Source of the DNA: CAYPOY01 sp964412395 | GTDB taxonomy: Bacteria > Chloroflexota > Anaerolineae > B4-G1 | Direction of reading: 5' to 3' | Assembly: GCA_964412395.1 (NCBI GenBank) | Contig: CAYPOY010000029.1 | Span: 1-26,084 of the forward strand | Length of the DNA stretch: 26,084 nt | Part shown: in pieces, positions 7,220 through 15,238 of the stretch | Layout: each line of letters begins with the position of its first letter | How positions within the stretch are numbered: the stretch's first letter is position 1 | Notes under the pieces: model-generated | Databases searched by the model: none | What the model was told of the DNA's origin: nothing | What the model saw: only the letters and a program-made list of their open reading frames with translations | Made by a program: the position numbers and the translations under genes

Positions 7220-8541
7220 ACCGAAGGAAGCACCGGAACTGTCCGTGGCGGAAGAAGGGAGCTTAGCACATCCTCGAGCGAGTCGCCGTTGCGCAGGAGG
7301 ATGGCAGGGGTGCCTGTGGCCAGCAACCGCTCCTTGAGGAGATTCGCGCCAAATGGGCCGCCGAAACTGGCCGCATCCACCAGGATGGTGACGACGCGGA
7401 GCCCGGCGCGGTCGAGAAACAGGGCCGTTTCTACCCACTCCTCACGCACCGATGAGCTGATGGCGATCACAATGGTGCCTCGTGTCAGTCTACCGCCCTC
7501 TACATTCAGCACTTCACTGAACGGCATCTTCCCCTCGGCCCGCAACGCGGCCAGCGTATCCAGGACCTTGCCCAACTGTCGCTCATCCCGGTCAGCCTGG
7601 ATGACCTCGCGCCGCTGTCCATAAGCGACCAACCCCACAGCCCGCCTGCGCCGGATGAAAAATTCCGCCACAGAAGCGGCCGCAGTGACGGCGTACTCCT
7701 CGGTACTGGGTTCCAGCCGCAACTGCTCCACACGTGCCCACCACGGCTCCCGCTCCCTCATGGCCAACTCCACTTCGTTCGCGCACACGTTGAAGTGGGC
7801 AGACCGCTCCATATCGAGGAAGACCCACGCGTCCGACATCGGATCCAGTTCGAACTCCTTGACAATGAGCTGGTTCTTACGGGCAGTAGAGGGCCAGTGA
7901 ATGCGGTTGAAACTGTCACCGGGGACATATTCTCGCACACCGGCGGCGTTGGTCGTGATGTGGTGAGTGCGACGGCGCAGCGCATCTCCCCCCGGCAGGT
8001 AGCCCACAGGATGAGGGAAACTCCGCACCGGCACGGTGGCGGGGTAGACCACGATACTGCTCGTCTGAGGGAATTCGCGCCGGAACTCGAACAGCCCCAA
8101 TGGATCGCTGCTGGAGATAACCATAGGCCCCAGGCGGAAACGACCCCGCCGCTCACAGAGGACACGCACCGTCCAGCCGTACTCCTGGTGCGGCCTCAGG
8201 TTTTGGATAACCCGGCTGGCACGGTACGCAGGCAGGTCAGAGCTGTCGCGGATGACGACCCACAGTTTGGGCAGCCACGAGGTGTTGCGCAGCGAGAAGT
8301 GCTCCTTCAGCGGACGGCCCACCTGGGCGCGGGACGTGCGTGTGTAGCGGCTGAGACGCAATCCTCGCGTCGCCGACCAGGCCCACAGAACCGAGAGGAG
8401 CAGGATGGCCACGAGGAGATAAGTGAGATGGTAATACAGATCACGCCCGGTGACCAGGGCCGCAACCACACAGATCAGACCGAGAGCAAACGCAACCCAC
8501 CCCCGTCGCACCGTTCTCATCGTCTCAATCTCCGCACTCAC
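7186..8541 (-). CDS. DUF58 domain protein, minus-strand MoxR operon
   Basis: A 451-aa protein with two N-terminal membrane segments (about residues 13-52) and a large cytoplasmic part. The DUF58 core is YVPGDSFNRIHWPSTARKNQ (about residues 204-223), followed by a von Willebrand A-like region beginning DAWVFLDMERS. DUF58 proteins pair with MoxR ATPases; the pair is thought to act in folding or maturation of envelope or metal-dependent proteins. The GTG start overlaps the upstream moxR stop by 4 nt. The C-terminus ends YSSETYSSET because of a 15-bp tandem DNA duplication and overlaps the convergent VTT gene by 19 bp. It is a paralogue of the DUF58 gene at 10671. Confidence 0.9.
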   Translation of the reverse strand: MSAEIETMRTVRRGWVAFALGLICVVAALVTGRDLYYHLTYLLVAILLLSVLWAWSATRGLRLSRYTRTSRAQVGRPLKEHFSLRNTSWLPKLWVVIRDSSDLPAYRASRVIQNLRPHQEYGWTVRVLCERRGRFRLGPMVISSSDPLGLFEFRREFPQTSSIVVYPATVPVRSFPHPVGYLPGGDALRRRTHHITTNAAGVREYVPGDSFNRIHWPSTARKNQLIVKEFELDPMSDAWVFLDMERSAHFNVCANEVELAMREREPWWARVEQLRLEPSTEEYAVTAAASVAEFFIRRRRAVGLVAYGQRREVIQADRDERQLGKVLDTLAALRAEGKMPFSEVLNVEGGRLTRGTIVIAISSSVREEWVETALFLDRAGLRVVTILVDAASFGGPFGANLLKERLLATGTPAILLRNGDSLEDVLSSLLPPRTVPVLPSVYSSETYSSET

Positions 8542-9494
8542 CCTCTCGGCCTCACGTGTGCACCGGGCACGGGCAAGGTGGACAAGATTTCGCGCACCAC
8601 TGCCTCGCCGGTGACGTCCCTGAGGCGTGCGGAGGGACTGATAATGAGCCTGTGTGCCAGCGTCGGCATCGCCAGGGCCTTGATGTCATCGGGAATGACG
8701 TAGTCACGCCCTAGCACCGCCGCGCGGGCCTGCCCAGTGCGAAAGAGAGCCAACGATCCCCGGGGACTGGCTCCGAGATAGGTGTCGGCGTGGCGGCGCG
8801 TCTGGGTGATGATGTCCACGATATAGCGCTTGACCAGTGGGTCCACGTAAACGTCCTTCAGTTTCTCCTGAGCGGTCGTGAGTGCCTCGGCATCAATGAC
8901 CTGTTCGATTTGCGTCAACGGGTGAACGTACTGCTGCGAATCGAGGATGGCGATCTCGTCATCCAGGCCGGGATAGCCCAGCCGGATGCGCACCAGGAAG
9001 CGATCCAGTTGGGCCTCAGGCAACGGGAAGGTGCCCTCGTACTCAATCGGGTTCTGGGTCGCCAGGATAAGGAAAGGACGGGGCAACGGGTAGGTGACCC
9101 CGTCCACGGTGACCTGCAACTCCTGCATCGCCTCCAGCAGCGCCGCCTGGGTCTTGGGCGTGGCGCGGTTGATTTCGTCGGTGAGGACGATCTGGGCCAT
9201 GATAGGGCCAGGCCGGAATTCGAACTCGCGCGTCTTCTGGTTGAAAATGGAGACGCCCGTCACGTCTGAAGGCAGCATATCGGGCGTGAACTGAATGCGG
9301 CGGAAGGTGCAGCCAAGTGACTTGGCCAGTGCCCGGGCCAGCACCGTCTTGCCTACACCAGGCACATCCTCGATGAGGATATGCCCTTGCGAGAGCAAGC
9401 CAATGATGACGAGTTCGATGACCTTTCGCTTGCCGATGACGACACGCTCGACGTTTTCGACGAGCGATTCAGTAACTGCTTGTACCTCTTTCAC
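8538..9494 (-). CDS. MoxR-family AAA+ ATPase (minus-strand copy)
   Basis: AAA+ ATPase, presumed chaperone partner of the DUF58 protein encoded next. Motifs: Walker A DVPGVGKT, Walker B/MoxR motif LTDEINRATPKTQAALLEAM, sensor 1 LATQNPIEYEGTFPLPEAQ with LDRF, and sensor 2 ASPRGSLALFR. I set the start at the GTG at 9494 (318 aa, VKEVQAV). It has GGAGGAG at good spacing, while the in-frame ATG at 9533 has no ribosome binding site and lies only 7 bp below a TATAAT box, i.e. about at the transcription start. The longer call would be 331 aa. Its closest relative in the window is the divergent moxR at 9733. Confidence 0.92.
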   Translation of the reverse strand: MKEVQAVTESLVENVERVVIGKRKVIELVIIGLLSQGHILIEDVPGVGKTVLARALAKSLGCTFRRIQFTPDMLPSDVTGVSIFNQKTREFEFRPGPIMAQIVLTDEINRATPKTQAALLEAMQELQVTVDGVTYPLPRPFLILATQNPIEYEGTFPLPEAQLDRFLVRIRLGYPGLDDEIAILDSQQYVHPLTQIEQVIDAEALTTAQEKLKDVYVDPLVKRYIVDIITQTRRHADTYLGASPRGSLALFRTGQARAAVLGRDYVIPDDIKALAMPTLAHRLIISPSARLRDVTGEAVVREILSTLPVPGAHVRPRG

Positions 9495-9539
9495 AGAAAT
9501 CTCCTCCCTATCCTCCAGGAACGTAATACGCATGCCACA

Positions 9540-9568
9540 ATTATACCCATCTTTGCGCTGAGCGCCAA
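9540..9568 (-). promoter_or_regulatory. Promoter of the minus-strand MoxR-DUF58 operon
   Basis: Read on the minus strand, TTGGCG (9568-9563) and a perfect TATAAT (9545-9540) are 17 bp apart. Transcription should start near 9533, giving a leader of about 40 nt before the GTG at 9494. This supports the shorter MoxR start. Confidence 0.65.
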
Positions 9569-9606
9569 CAGGAGCGTCTATAGGGTTTTCGAATGTTCCT
9601 GTTTTG

Positions 9607-9615
9607 TGCTATACT
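9607..9615 (+). promoter_or_regulatory. Extended -10 promoter of the plus-strand MoxR operon
   Basis: TGC followed by TATACT is an extended -10 element. Only a weak -35 (TTTCGA, 9587-9592) lies 17 bp upstream. It diverges from the minus-strand promoter, with about 60 bp between the two -10 boxes. The predicted leader is about 110 nt and contains the heptad array at 9687. Confidence 0.5.
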
Positions 9616-9686
9616 GGTCTTCGGTGCAAAGGCTGTCAGGACTGAACTAATTGGCCCGTTTGGAGGTATTCCAATTGCAAGTCTTT

Positions 9687-9721
9687 GCTAACGACTAGCG
9701 GCTAACCGCTAACGGCTGAGA
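9687..9721. repeat. Heptanucleotide tandem array, five units of GCTAACS type
   Basis: Five 7-bp units in register: GCTAACG, ACTAGCG, GCTAACC, GCTAACG, GCTGAGA. The array abuts the ribosome binding site (AGGAGG) of the moxR gene at 9733, so it lies in the transcribed leader. The units TAGCGG and CCGCTA can pair as a 6-bp stem with a 4-nt loop just above the ribosome binding site. Confidence 0.82.
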
Positions 9722-9732
9722 AGGAGGCCCAA

Positions 9733-10671
9733 ATGATCGCCGAAGCCGCCGCCCGCGTGCGCGAGAACGTCCAACAGGTCATCGTCGGTAGGGACGAGGT
9801 GATTGATCTGGCGCTGGTCGCCATCCTCTGCGAAGGGCACATCCTCATCGAGGACGTGCCCGGCATCGGCAAAACCACACTGGCTAAATCTCTCGCCGCC
9901 AGCCTGGGCTGCACCTTCCGCCGCATTCAGTTCACCCCTGACCTGCTGCCCTCCGACGTCACCGGCATCAACTATTTCAACCAGAAGACACAGGAGTTTA
10001 CGTTTCGTCCCGGGCCAGTGATGTCGCAGGTCGTGCTGGCCGACGAGATCAACCGCGCCACGCCGCGCACCCAGTCGGCACTGCTGGAGGCGATGCAGGA
10101 GCGGCAGGTCACTGTAGATGGTGTAACCTACCACCTTCCGCGTCCCTTCCTGGTGATGGCCACCCAGAATCCGATCGAACTGGAGGGTACCTTCCCCCTG
10201 CCCGAGGCTCAGATTGACCGCTTCCTGATCAAACTCCCCATCGGCTACCCGACGGAGGAGGAGGAGCACGCCATCCTGCTCCGCTTCGAGCGAGAGGACC
10301 CACTGGAGGAACTGTCATCGGTCACCACCCCCGACGAGTTGATCGGCATGCAGCGACAGGTGCAAGAAGTGCGGGTCGAGGAATCGGTGCGCGGCTACAT
10401 CGTGGACGTCGTCCGGGCCACGCGGAGCCACAAAGATATACAGTTGGGGGTCAGCCCACGTGGGACACTCGCGCTGTATAAGTGCGCCCAGGCGCTGGCT
10501 GCCGTCCGTGGGCGCGAGTACGTCCTGCCCGACGACGTCAAACTGCTGGCCCCCTACGTCCTCACCCACCGCATCCTCATCAGTCCCGCGACTCGACTGC
10601 GGGGCCGCCGGCTGGCCGACGTGTTGATGGACGTGATTGAGACGGTGCCGGTGCCGGTAGAGAAGCTGTGA
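9733..10671 (+). CDS. MoxR-family AAA+ ATPase (plus-strand copy)
   Basis: AAA+ ATPase of 312 aa, paralogue of the divergent copy at 8538-9494. Motifs: Walker A DVPGIGKT, MoxR Walker B LADEINRATPRTQSALLEAM, sensor 1 MATQNPIELEGTFPLPEAQ, arginine-finger region QIDRF, sensor 2 VSPRGTLALYK. The ATG has AGGAGG 6 nt upstream. First gene of a three-gene operon with DUF58 and DUF4129 proteins; its stop overlaps the next start. MoxR-DUF58 pairs are known or presumed to help assemble or regulate envelope proteins. The duplication suggests two specialised systems. Confidence 0.94.
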   Translation: MIAEAAARVRENVQQVIVGRDEVIDLALVAILCEGHILIEDVPGIGKTTLAKSLAASLGCTFRRIQFTPDLLPSDVTGINYFNQKTQEFTFRPGPVMSQVVLADEINRATPRTQSALLEAMQERQVTVDGVTYHLPRPFLVMATQNPIELEGTFPLPEAQIDRFLIKLPIGYPTEEEEHAILLRFEREDPLEELSSVTTPDELIGMQRQVQEVRVEESVRGYIVDVVRATRSHKDIQLGVSPRGTLALYKCAQALAAVRGREYVLPDDVKLLAPYVLTHRILISPATRLRGRRLADVLMDVIETVPVPVEKL

Positions 10672-11999
10672 TGGAGGAACGAACAGACGAGCGCCGTGTC
10701 CAGTTCAGCCCTGTCTGGTTCGAGATGGCGGCGTTGCTCATCGTGATCGGGCTGATCGTTCAGCAACGTGCCCTCTTCGCCCTGGCAGCTTGCCTCCTGA
10801 CCGTTATCCCCATCGCGTGGTGGTGGAAGTGCACCTCGCTGCGCCATGTCGAGTACGAGCGGCGCTTCGATAAGCGCTGTGCCTTCCCCGGTGAGACGTT
10901 CGAGATGACGGTACGCATCACCAACCGCAAACTTCTGCCCTTGACCTGGCTGGAGGTCAGCGACGAGGTTCCGATGGCGATGCCCTTGACGCGGGGAGCG
11001 CTCATGCCAACCCACATCCCCCAGGTCGGCACGCTTGACGCCGCGCTTTCCTTGCGCTGGTACGAGCGGATCAGCCGGCACTATGAACTGGAATGTACCG
11101 CACGGGGTGTCTACACGCTGGGACCGGTGCATTTCAAGTCGGGCGACCTGTTCACCCTTTTTGAGGCGCGCGAAACTTGTGAGAATCACGACCAGATCAT
11201 CGTCTACCCGCGCATCTGGCCGCTAGGGGACCTGGGATTGCTGTCCAAAGAACCCTTCGGTGAGCGAAAGGCTCACCGGCGTCTGCTGGAGGATCCTCTG
11301 CGTACCATCGGCATCCGCGACTATCACCCCGAAGACGACCTGCGCCACATTCACTGGAAGGCCACGGCTCATCGGGGCGAGTTACAGGTGCGGGTCTTCG
11401 AGCCAGCCACGACGCTTAACCTGGTCATCCTGCTGAACGTCTCCACGTTTGAGCACAATTGGCAGGGCGTCATTCCAGAACTGTTCGAGCGTACCATCAG
11501 TGTGGCAGGCTCCATCGCCACCTGGGCAGCGGGGCAGAAGTACAAGGTGGGGTTGGTCGCCAACGGTTGTATGCCGCTCTCCGACCAGCCCATCCGCGTG
11601 CCAGCGGGCCGCTCACCGGACCAACTGGCCGCGATCCTGGAGGCGCTGGCGGCGGTGACCAGTTTCGCCACCCTGTCCGTCCAGGAACTGCTGCGCCGGG
11701 AGAGCCCCCGGCTGCCCTGGGGGGCCACGCTGATCGTGGTGACGGCCATTGTGACCGACGGGTTGGCGGCGGCGATCCTGCGTCTCCGGGACGCTGGGCG
11801 GCGAATGGCGTTGGTCTCGCTGGCCGAGGAGCCGCCGCCGCAATTGGATGGGGTCGCCACCTATCACCTGCCCTCTTCCACGCCGGCCTTTCAGCGCTTC
11901 GGTCGGGGGCCTTATGACGCGACGGCGGCGCTGCAGGCCGCCAGGGTGCCTCCTTCTTCCCCCTATTGGGGGAGAGATAGGGAGGTGCGAGGTGGATAG
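10671..11999 (+). CDS. DUF58 domain protein, plus-strand MoxR operon
   Basis: A 442-aa protein with an N-terminal hydrophobic pair (about residues 14-48) and the DUF58 signature YHPEDDLRHIHWKATAHRGE (about residue 207 on), then a vWA-like region (LNLVILLNVSTF). It starts at ATG 10671, sharing the A of the moxR stop (TGATG); a GTG one codon upstream (10668) is an equal alternative with a GTGA overlap. It is a paralogue of the minus-strand DUF58 protein but its membrane region and C-terminus are clearly diverged. Its stop lies inside the next gene's start region (8-nt overlap), so the operon is translationally coupled. Confidence 0.9.
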   Translation: MEERTDERRVQFSPVWFEMAALLIVIGLIVQQRALFALAACLLTVIPIAWWWKCTSLRHVEYERRFDKRCAFPGETFEMTVRITNRKLLPLTWLEVSDEVPMAMPLTRGALMPTHIPQVGTLDAALSLRWYERISRHYELECTARGVYTLGPVHFKSGDLFTLFEARETCENHDQIIVYPRIWPLGDLGLLSKEPFGERKAHRRLLEDPLRTIGIRDYHPEDDLRHIHWKATAHRGELQVRVFEPATTLNLVILLNVSTFEHNWQGVIPELFERTISVAGSIATWAAGQKYKVGLVANGCMPLSDQPIRVPAGRSPDQLAAILEALAAVTSFATLSVQELLRRESPRLPWGATLIVVTAIVTDGLAAAILRLRDAGRRMALVSLAEEPPPQLDGVATYHLPSSTPAFQRFGRGPYDATAALQAARVPPSSPYWGRDREVRGG

Positions 12000-13410
12000 G
12001 TTTCGCCCTTACGCTCACCGCGAGTTGGTGTTCCTTGCCCTGGGGACGATGGACGTCTGTGTTATCACACCTCTCTTCGCTGCGTTGCTTTCATCCATCA
12101 TCCCGGTCCGGCCATTGCCGGTCACGGCTGTCTTCCTCGGTGCGGTGCTGGCGGCGCATTACCTGGCCCGCCTGACCCTGCGGCTGTCTCTTCGGCCCGC
12201 TCTGCGTTCCAGCCTGCTGGGACTGGGGATACTGGTGAGCGGGCTGCTGGTCGTCCACCAGTTGCTTCACGCTCAAACGCGCCTTCTGGACCCCGCCTGG
12301 TTAGTTGGCATCTTCAGCGGCCTGCGACGGGGGAGCCCATCGCACGAGGTGCTCATCTTCCTGCTGGTGCTGTTCCTGTGGTGGCGGGGACTGGTGCTCG
12401 CCCAGCGCCGGCTCGATAGCACGAGTGTCGCCTTCCACTTTCGACTGGGTCTCGTGATGATCGCTGCGACTACGGCGTTGAGCGCGTCTATACTCTCTTG
12501 GCCTTATCATTACTTCGTGTTCGCCTTTTTCTTCGCCAGTCTGCTGGGGATCGCGCTGGCGCGGGCTGAGGAGGTGGGGCAACGATACGGGGGCGGCCAG
12601 TCGCCGTTTGGCCTCGGCTGGCTGGCGACGCTGGTAGCTGCCAGCCTGGCCGTCCTTCTGTTGGCGGGCGGCCTGACGGCTTTGTTGACCGGAGAGAACC
12701 TCGGTCTTTTCCTGGTGCCGGCATTGCAAGTGCTGCGCATCGTTTTGATCGGCTTGGTCTACGGACTGGCCTGGATCGCACAAATCGTGATCGCACCGCT
12801 GCTGGCGATCCTGCAGCAAGAGGAACTCAGACGCAGGCTGGAAGAGGTCAGCCGCAGGCTAACATCGTTTCAACCGCTGAGACCGCGGGAGATGGAACCC
12901 CAGGAGCCGCCCTTCACGGTCGAACAACTGGCGCTGGCAAGAGCGGTCGGTATCGTCGGCGGCGTACTGCTCTTGCTGCTGCTGGTGGCTCTCTCACTCC
13001 GCCGCCTGCGTGCGCGGGCCGGCGAGCGACGCGACGAAGAGCGGGAGTCGGTGTGGGAGGGCGCACATCTGCGCCATGGCCTGCGCGATCTACTGTGGCA
13101 CGGCCGCCACCGGCTGGATGAGGCGGCCGCGGCGCTGAGCCGTTCTTTCCTGAGCCGGTTCCTCGCTGCCACGACAATCCGTCGCATCTACGCCCACGTG
13201 GGCGCGCTGGCCGCAGAGCGGGGCTATCCCCGCGCTTCCTACGAGACTCCCTACGAGTACCTGCCGACGCTTGAGCAAGCCTTCCCCTACAGCCGCGAGG
13301 AAGTAGCACGCATCACCGAAGCCTACATCGCCATACACTATGGGGAAATGCCCGAGCGTCCGGATGATCTGGCGACGATCCGGGCCGCGTGGGAACGCAT
13401 CCGAGGATAA
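11992..13410 (+). CDS. Polytopic membrane protein with C-terminal DUF4129 domain (TgpA-like without transglutaminase core)
   Basis: A 472-aa protein from the GTG at 11992, chosen because GGAGG stands 6 nt upstream and it gives an 8-nt overlap with DUF58; a longer open frame from 11848 would run far into DUF58. About six or seven membrane segments fill residues 15-270, then a charged linker, one more segment (about 318-338), and a cytoplasmic tail ending in a DUF4129 pattern (TIRRIYAHVGALAAERGYP, then YETPYEYLPTLEQAFP and RITEAYIAIHYGE). MoxR-DUF58 operons often carry TgpA proteins: membrane domain, transglutaminase-like core, DUF4129. Here no Cys-His-Asp transglutaminase region is visible between membrane part and tail. 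Confidence 0.82.
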   Translation: MDRFRPYAHRELVFLALGTMDVCVITPLFAALLSSIIPVRPLPVTAVFLGAVLAAHYLARLTLRLSLRPALRSSLLGLGILVSGLLVVHQLLHAQTRLLDPAWLVGIFSGLRRGSPSHEVLIFLLVLFLWWRGLVLAQRRLDSTSVAFHFRLGLVMIAATTALSASILSWPYHYFVFAFFFASLLGIALARAEEVGQRYGGGQSPFGLGWLATLVAASLAVLLLAGGLTALLTGENLGLFLVPALQVLRIVLIGLVYGLAWIAQIVIAPLLAILQQEELRRRLEEVSRRLTSFQPLRPREMEPQEPPFTVEQLALARAVGIVGGVLLLLLLVALSLRRLRARAGERRDEERESVWEGAHLRHGLRDLLWHGRHRLDEAAAALSRSFLSRFLAATTIRRIYAHVGALAAERGYPRASYETPYEYLPTLEQAFPYSREEVARITEAYIAIHYGEMPERPDDLATIRAAWERIRG

Positions 13411-13535
13411 GGATCGCTACCCAGTCTTTCAGCACAAAGCCGTTGCATTTCCGCGCTCGTCTTGAGCAGCTCTTCGAGCTTGCCCCGCGCGGTGGTGCGC
13501 CCATCCTCCAGCACATGGCCGGGGACCGTCCATCC
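13411..13535 (-). other. Possible coding remnant of unknown family
   Basis: Read on the minus strand, one frame gives a protein-like stretch, GHVLEDGRTTARGKLEELLK followed by TSAEMQRLCAERLG, with no start or stop of its own; it then runs into the antisense of the DUF4129 gene. It looks like a helical C-terminal piece of a small protein, but I do not recognise the family and it may be chance. Confidence 0.25.
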
Positions 13536-13544
13536 TCGGAATCT

Positions 13545-13573
13545 TTGCCAAATATGCAGGATTGTGCTACACT
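13545..13573 (+). promoter_or_regulatory. Promoter of the dihydropyrimidinase gene
   Basis: TTGCCA (13545-13550) and TACACT (13568-13573) are exactly 17 bp apart, and TGC stands before the -10 as an extended element. The gene's ATG is about 58 bp downstream of the -10. This is among the best sigma-70 type matches in the window. Confidence 0.68.
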
Positions 13574-13631
13574 CTAGTTCGTTTCACCCGCAAAGCCGCT
13601 GCCGCGCACTTCCCATTGAGGAGAGAGCACG

Positions 13632-15194
13632 ATGAGAAGACCTTCCACCACCCTTCTCGTTCAAAACGGCACCCTCGTCACCCCCGAGGGCACCCTCGAG
13701 GCCGATCTCCTTGCCCAGGGGGAGCGCATCAAGGCCATCGGGCACGGCCTCCCCGTGGCCCACGACACGCGCGTAATTGACGCCACCGGCTGCTACGTCA
13801 TCCCCGGCGTCATTGACGCCCACACCCACATTGCCCTGGATACCGGTGTCTACCAGACCCCCGACGACTGGTTCATCGGCACACGGGCCGCGGCCTGCGG
13901 GGGCGTCACCACCGTGGTGGACTTCGCCACCCAGTTCCCAGGGCAGAACCTGCGGGAGGCGGTCGAGGCACGGATGGCGGAGGCCCAGGACGCGGTCATT
14001 GACTATGCCTTCCACGTGATGGTCACCGACCTGCCGCCTGGCCAGGAGGGGGAACTGGCCGACCTGGTGGACCTGGGCACACCCAGCGTCAAACTCTACA
14101 CCACCTACCGCCCCAACTACTACGCCGACGACGCCACGATCCTGCGCCTGATGGCAGCATGTGCTGACCTGGGGCTTCTGCCCCTGGTGCACTGCGAAAA
14201 CGACGCGCTGGTGACGGCACAGACCGAGGCGCTGGTTGCCGCCGGGGAGACCGGCTGGCGCTACCACGGTCGCTCCCGCCCCGCCCTGGCCGAGCAGGAG
14301 GCGGTCCAGCGGGTGCTCTTCCTGGCCGAGACCGCCGGCTGCCCGGTCCACATTGTCCACTGCTCCACCCCTCGCTCCGTCGCGCTGGTGGCCGAGGCGC
14401 GGGGGGCTCGGTCGGGAGACCTTCGCCCATCTCGGTCGGGAGACCTTCGCTCATCGCAGGCGGTCTCCTGCGAGACCTGCCCCCAGTACCTCTTGCTGGA
14501 TAACACCGCCTATGAGGGACCGGAACCCTGGCGCTACATCCTCCAGCCGCCTCTACGCGACCCCGATGAGCCCAACCGGCTGTGGGCGCTGGTGGAGGAT
14601 GGGGCAGTGGACCTGATCGCCACCGATCATTGTGACTACACAAAAGCCCAAAAAGTCGCACAGGACGACTTCACTCAGACGGCCGGTGGCTTGCCGGGGA
14701 TGGAGACCCTGTTGCCATTGATGTACACCTACGGCGTGGCAGAGGAGCGGCTGACCATTTCCCATCTGGTCGGGCTCCTCTCCGCCAACCCGGCCCGCGT
14801 CTGGGGGTTGTGGCCGCGCAAGGGCGTGCTCCTGCCTGGCTCCGACGCCGACGTCGCCATCTACGACCCGCAGCCGGAGGGCGTGATCCGCGCTGAGAAC
14901 CTCCACCACCTGGCCGGTTACACCCCCTACGAGGGGCTGCAGGTGCAGGGACGGGTCAGGGCGACCATCTCGCGGGGGCAGATCGTCTACCGCGAGGGGC
15001 GGTTCATCGGGCAGAAAGGGCGAGGGCGGTTTGTGGCGAGGACTCTGTTCAACGAAAAAGCTGTACATCCTATTCCTCCTGACCCTGTTCAGGCTGCGGT
15101 AGGTATACTTAAGGGCCGGGGGACAGCGACAGATGATTTACTGGCGGAACGGCGGCGGGAGCGGCAACGGGAACAAGACCAGGAGAGAGACTGA
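13632..15194 (+). CDS. Dihydropyrimidinase/hydantoinase-type cyclic amidohydrolase
   Basis: Cytosolic metal-dependent amidohydrolase expected to open dihydropyrimidine or hydantoin rings. Binuclear metal site residues are all visible: His64 and His66 (DAHTHIAL), the lysine that becomes carboxylated (Lys154 in SVKLYTTY), His187 (LVHCEN), His243 (IVHCSTP) and Asp332 (ATDHCD). At 520 aa it is longer than the usual ~460. One reason is an in-frame insertion of two 8-residue repeats (RSGDLRPS, RSGDLRSS, about residues 260-275) just before the conserved ETCPQYL. The other is a charged C-terminal tail ending RERQREQDQERD. ATG with GAGGAGAG upstream. Substrate specificity (dihydrouracil, hydantoin or other) cannot be told; allantoinase or phenylhydantoinase are less likely alternatives. 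Confidence 0.86.
   Translation: MRRPSTTLLVQNGTLVTPEGTLEADLLAQGERIKAIGHGLPVAHDTRVIDATGCYVIPGVIDAHTHIALDTGVYQTPDDWFIGTRAAACGGVTTVVDFATQFPGQNLREAVEARMAEAQDAVIDYAFHVMVTDLPPGQEGELADLVDLGTPSVKLYTTYRPNYYADDATILRLMAACADLGLLPLVHCENDALVTAQTEALVAAGETGWRYHGRSRPALAEQEAVQRVLFLAETAGCPVHIVHCSTPRSVALVAEARGARSGDLRPSRSGDLRSSQAVSCETCPQYLLLDNTAYEGPEPWRYILQPPLRDPDEPNRLWALVEDGAVDLIATDHCDYTKAQKVAQDDFTQTAGGLPGMETLLPLMYTYGVAEERLTISHLVGLLSANPARVWGLWPRKGVLLPGSDADVAIYDPQPEGVIRAENLHHLAGYTPYEGLQVQGRVRATISRGQIVYREGRFIGQKGRGRFVARTLFNEKAVHPIPPDPVQAAVGILKGRGTATDDLLAERRRERQREQDQERD
14407..14454 (+). repeat. 24-bp in-frame tandem repeat inside the amidohydrolase gene
   Basis: Two adjacent 24-bp copies (14407-14430 and 14431-14454) differ at one base. 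Each contains the palindromic core GGTCGGGAGACC. The period is eight codons, so the reading frame is kept, adding RSGDLR-type peptides between strands of the TIM barrel. It looks like a mobile or expanding repeat tolerated in a surface loop. Confidence 0.85.
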
Positions 15195-15230
15195 ATGTCG
15201 CGCTACGTCCTGGACACTTCGGCGGGTCAT
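15195..15230 (+). pseudogene. N-terminal stub of a PIN-domain toxin
   Basis: Directly after the amidohydrolase stop (TGAATG) an ATG opens MSRYVLDTSA, the first strand and catalytic Asp of a VapC/PIN ribonuclease. After about ten codons the similarity ends and a stop or foreign sequence follows. Only the stub remains. Confidence 0.55.
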
Positions 15231-15238
15231 CTAGCGAG

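Noticed and set aside
7795..8703. Plus-strand open frame of 302 codons
   Set aside because: Antisense to DUF58 and MoxR coding sequence; no recognisable domain.
11848..11991. Longer N-terminus for the DUF4129 protein
   Set aside because: It would overlap DUF58 by 150 bp with no ribosome binding site; the GTG at 11992 has GGAGG and a normal short overlap.
13411..13631. tRNA or small RNA gene in this gap
   Set aside because: No cloverleaf or conserved tRNA boxes; the gap is explained by a promoter and perhaps a coding remnant.
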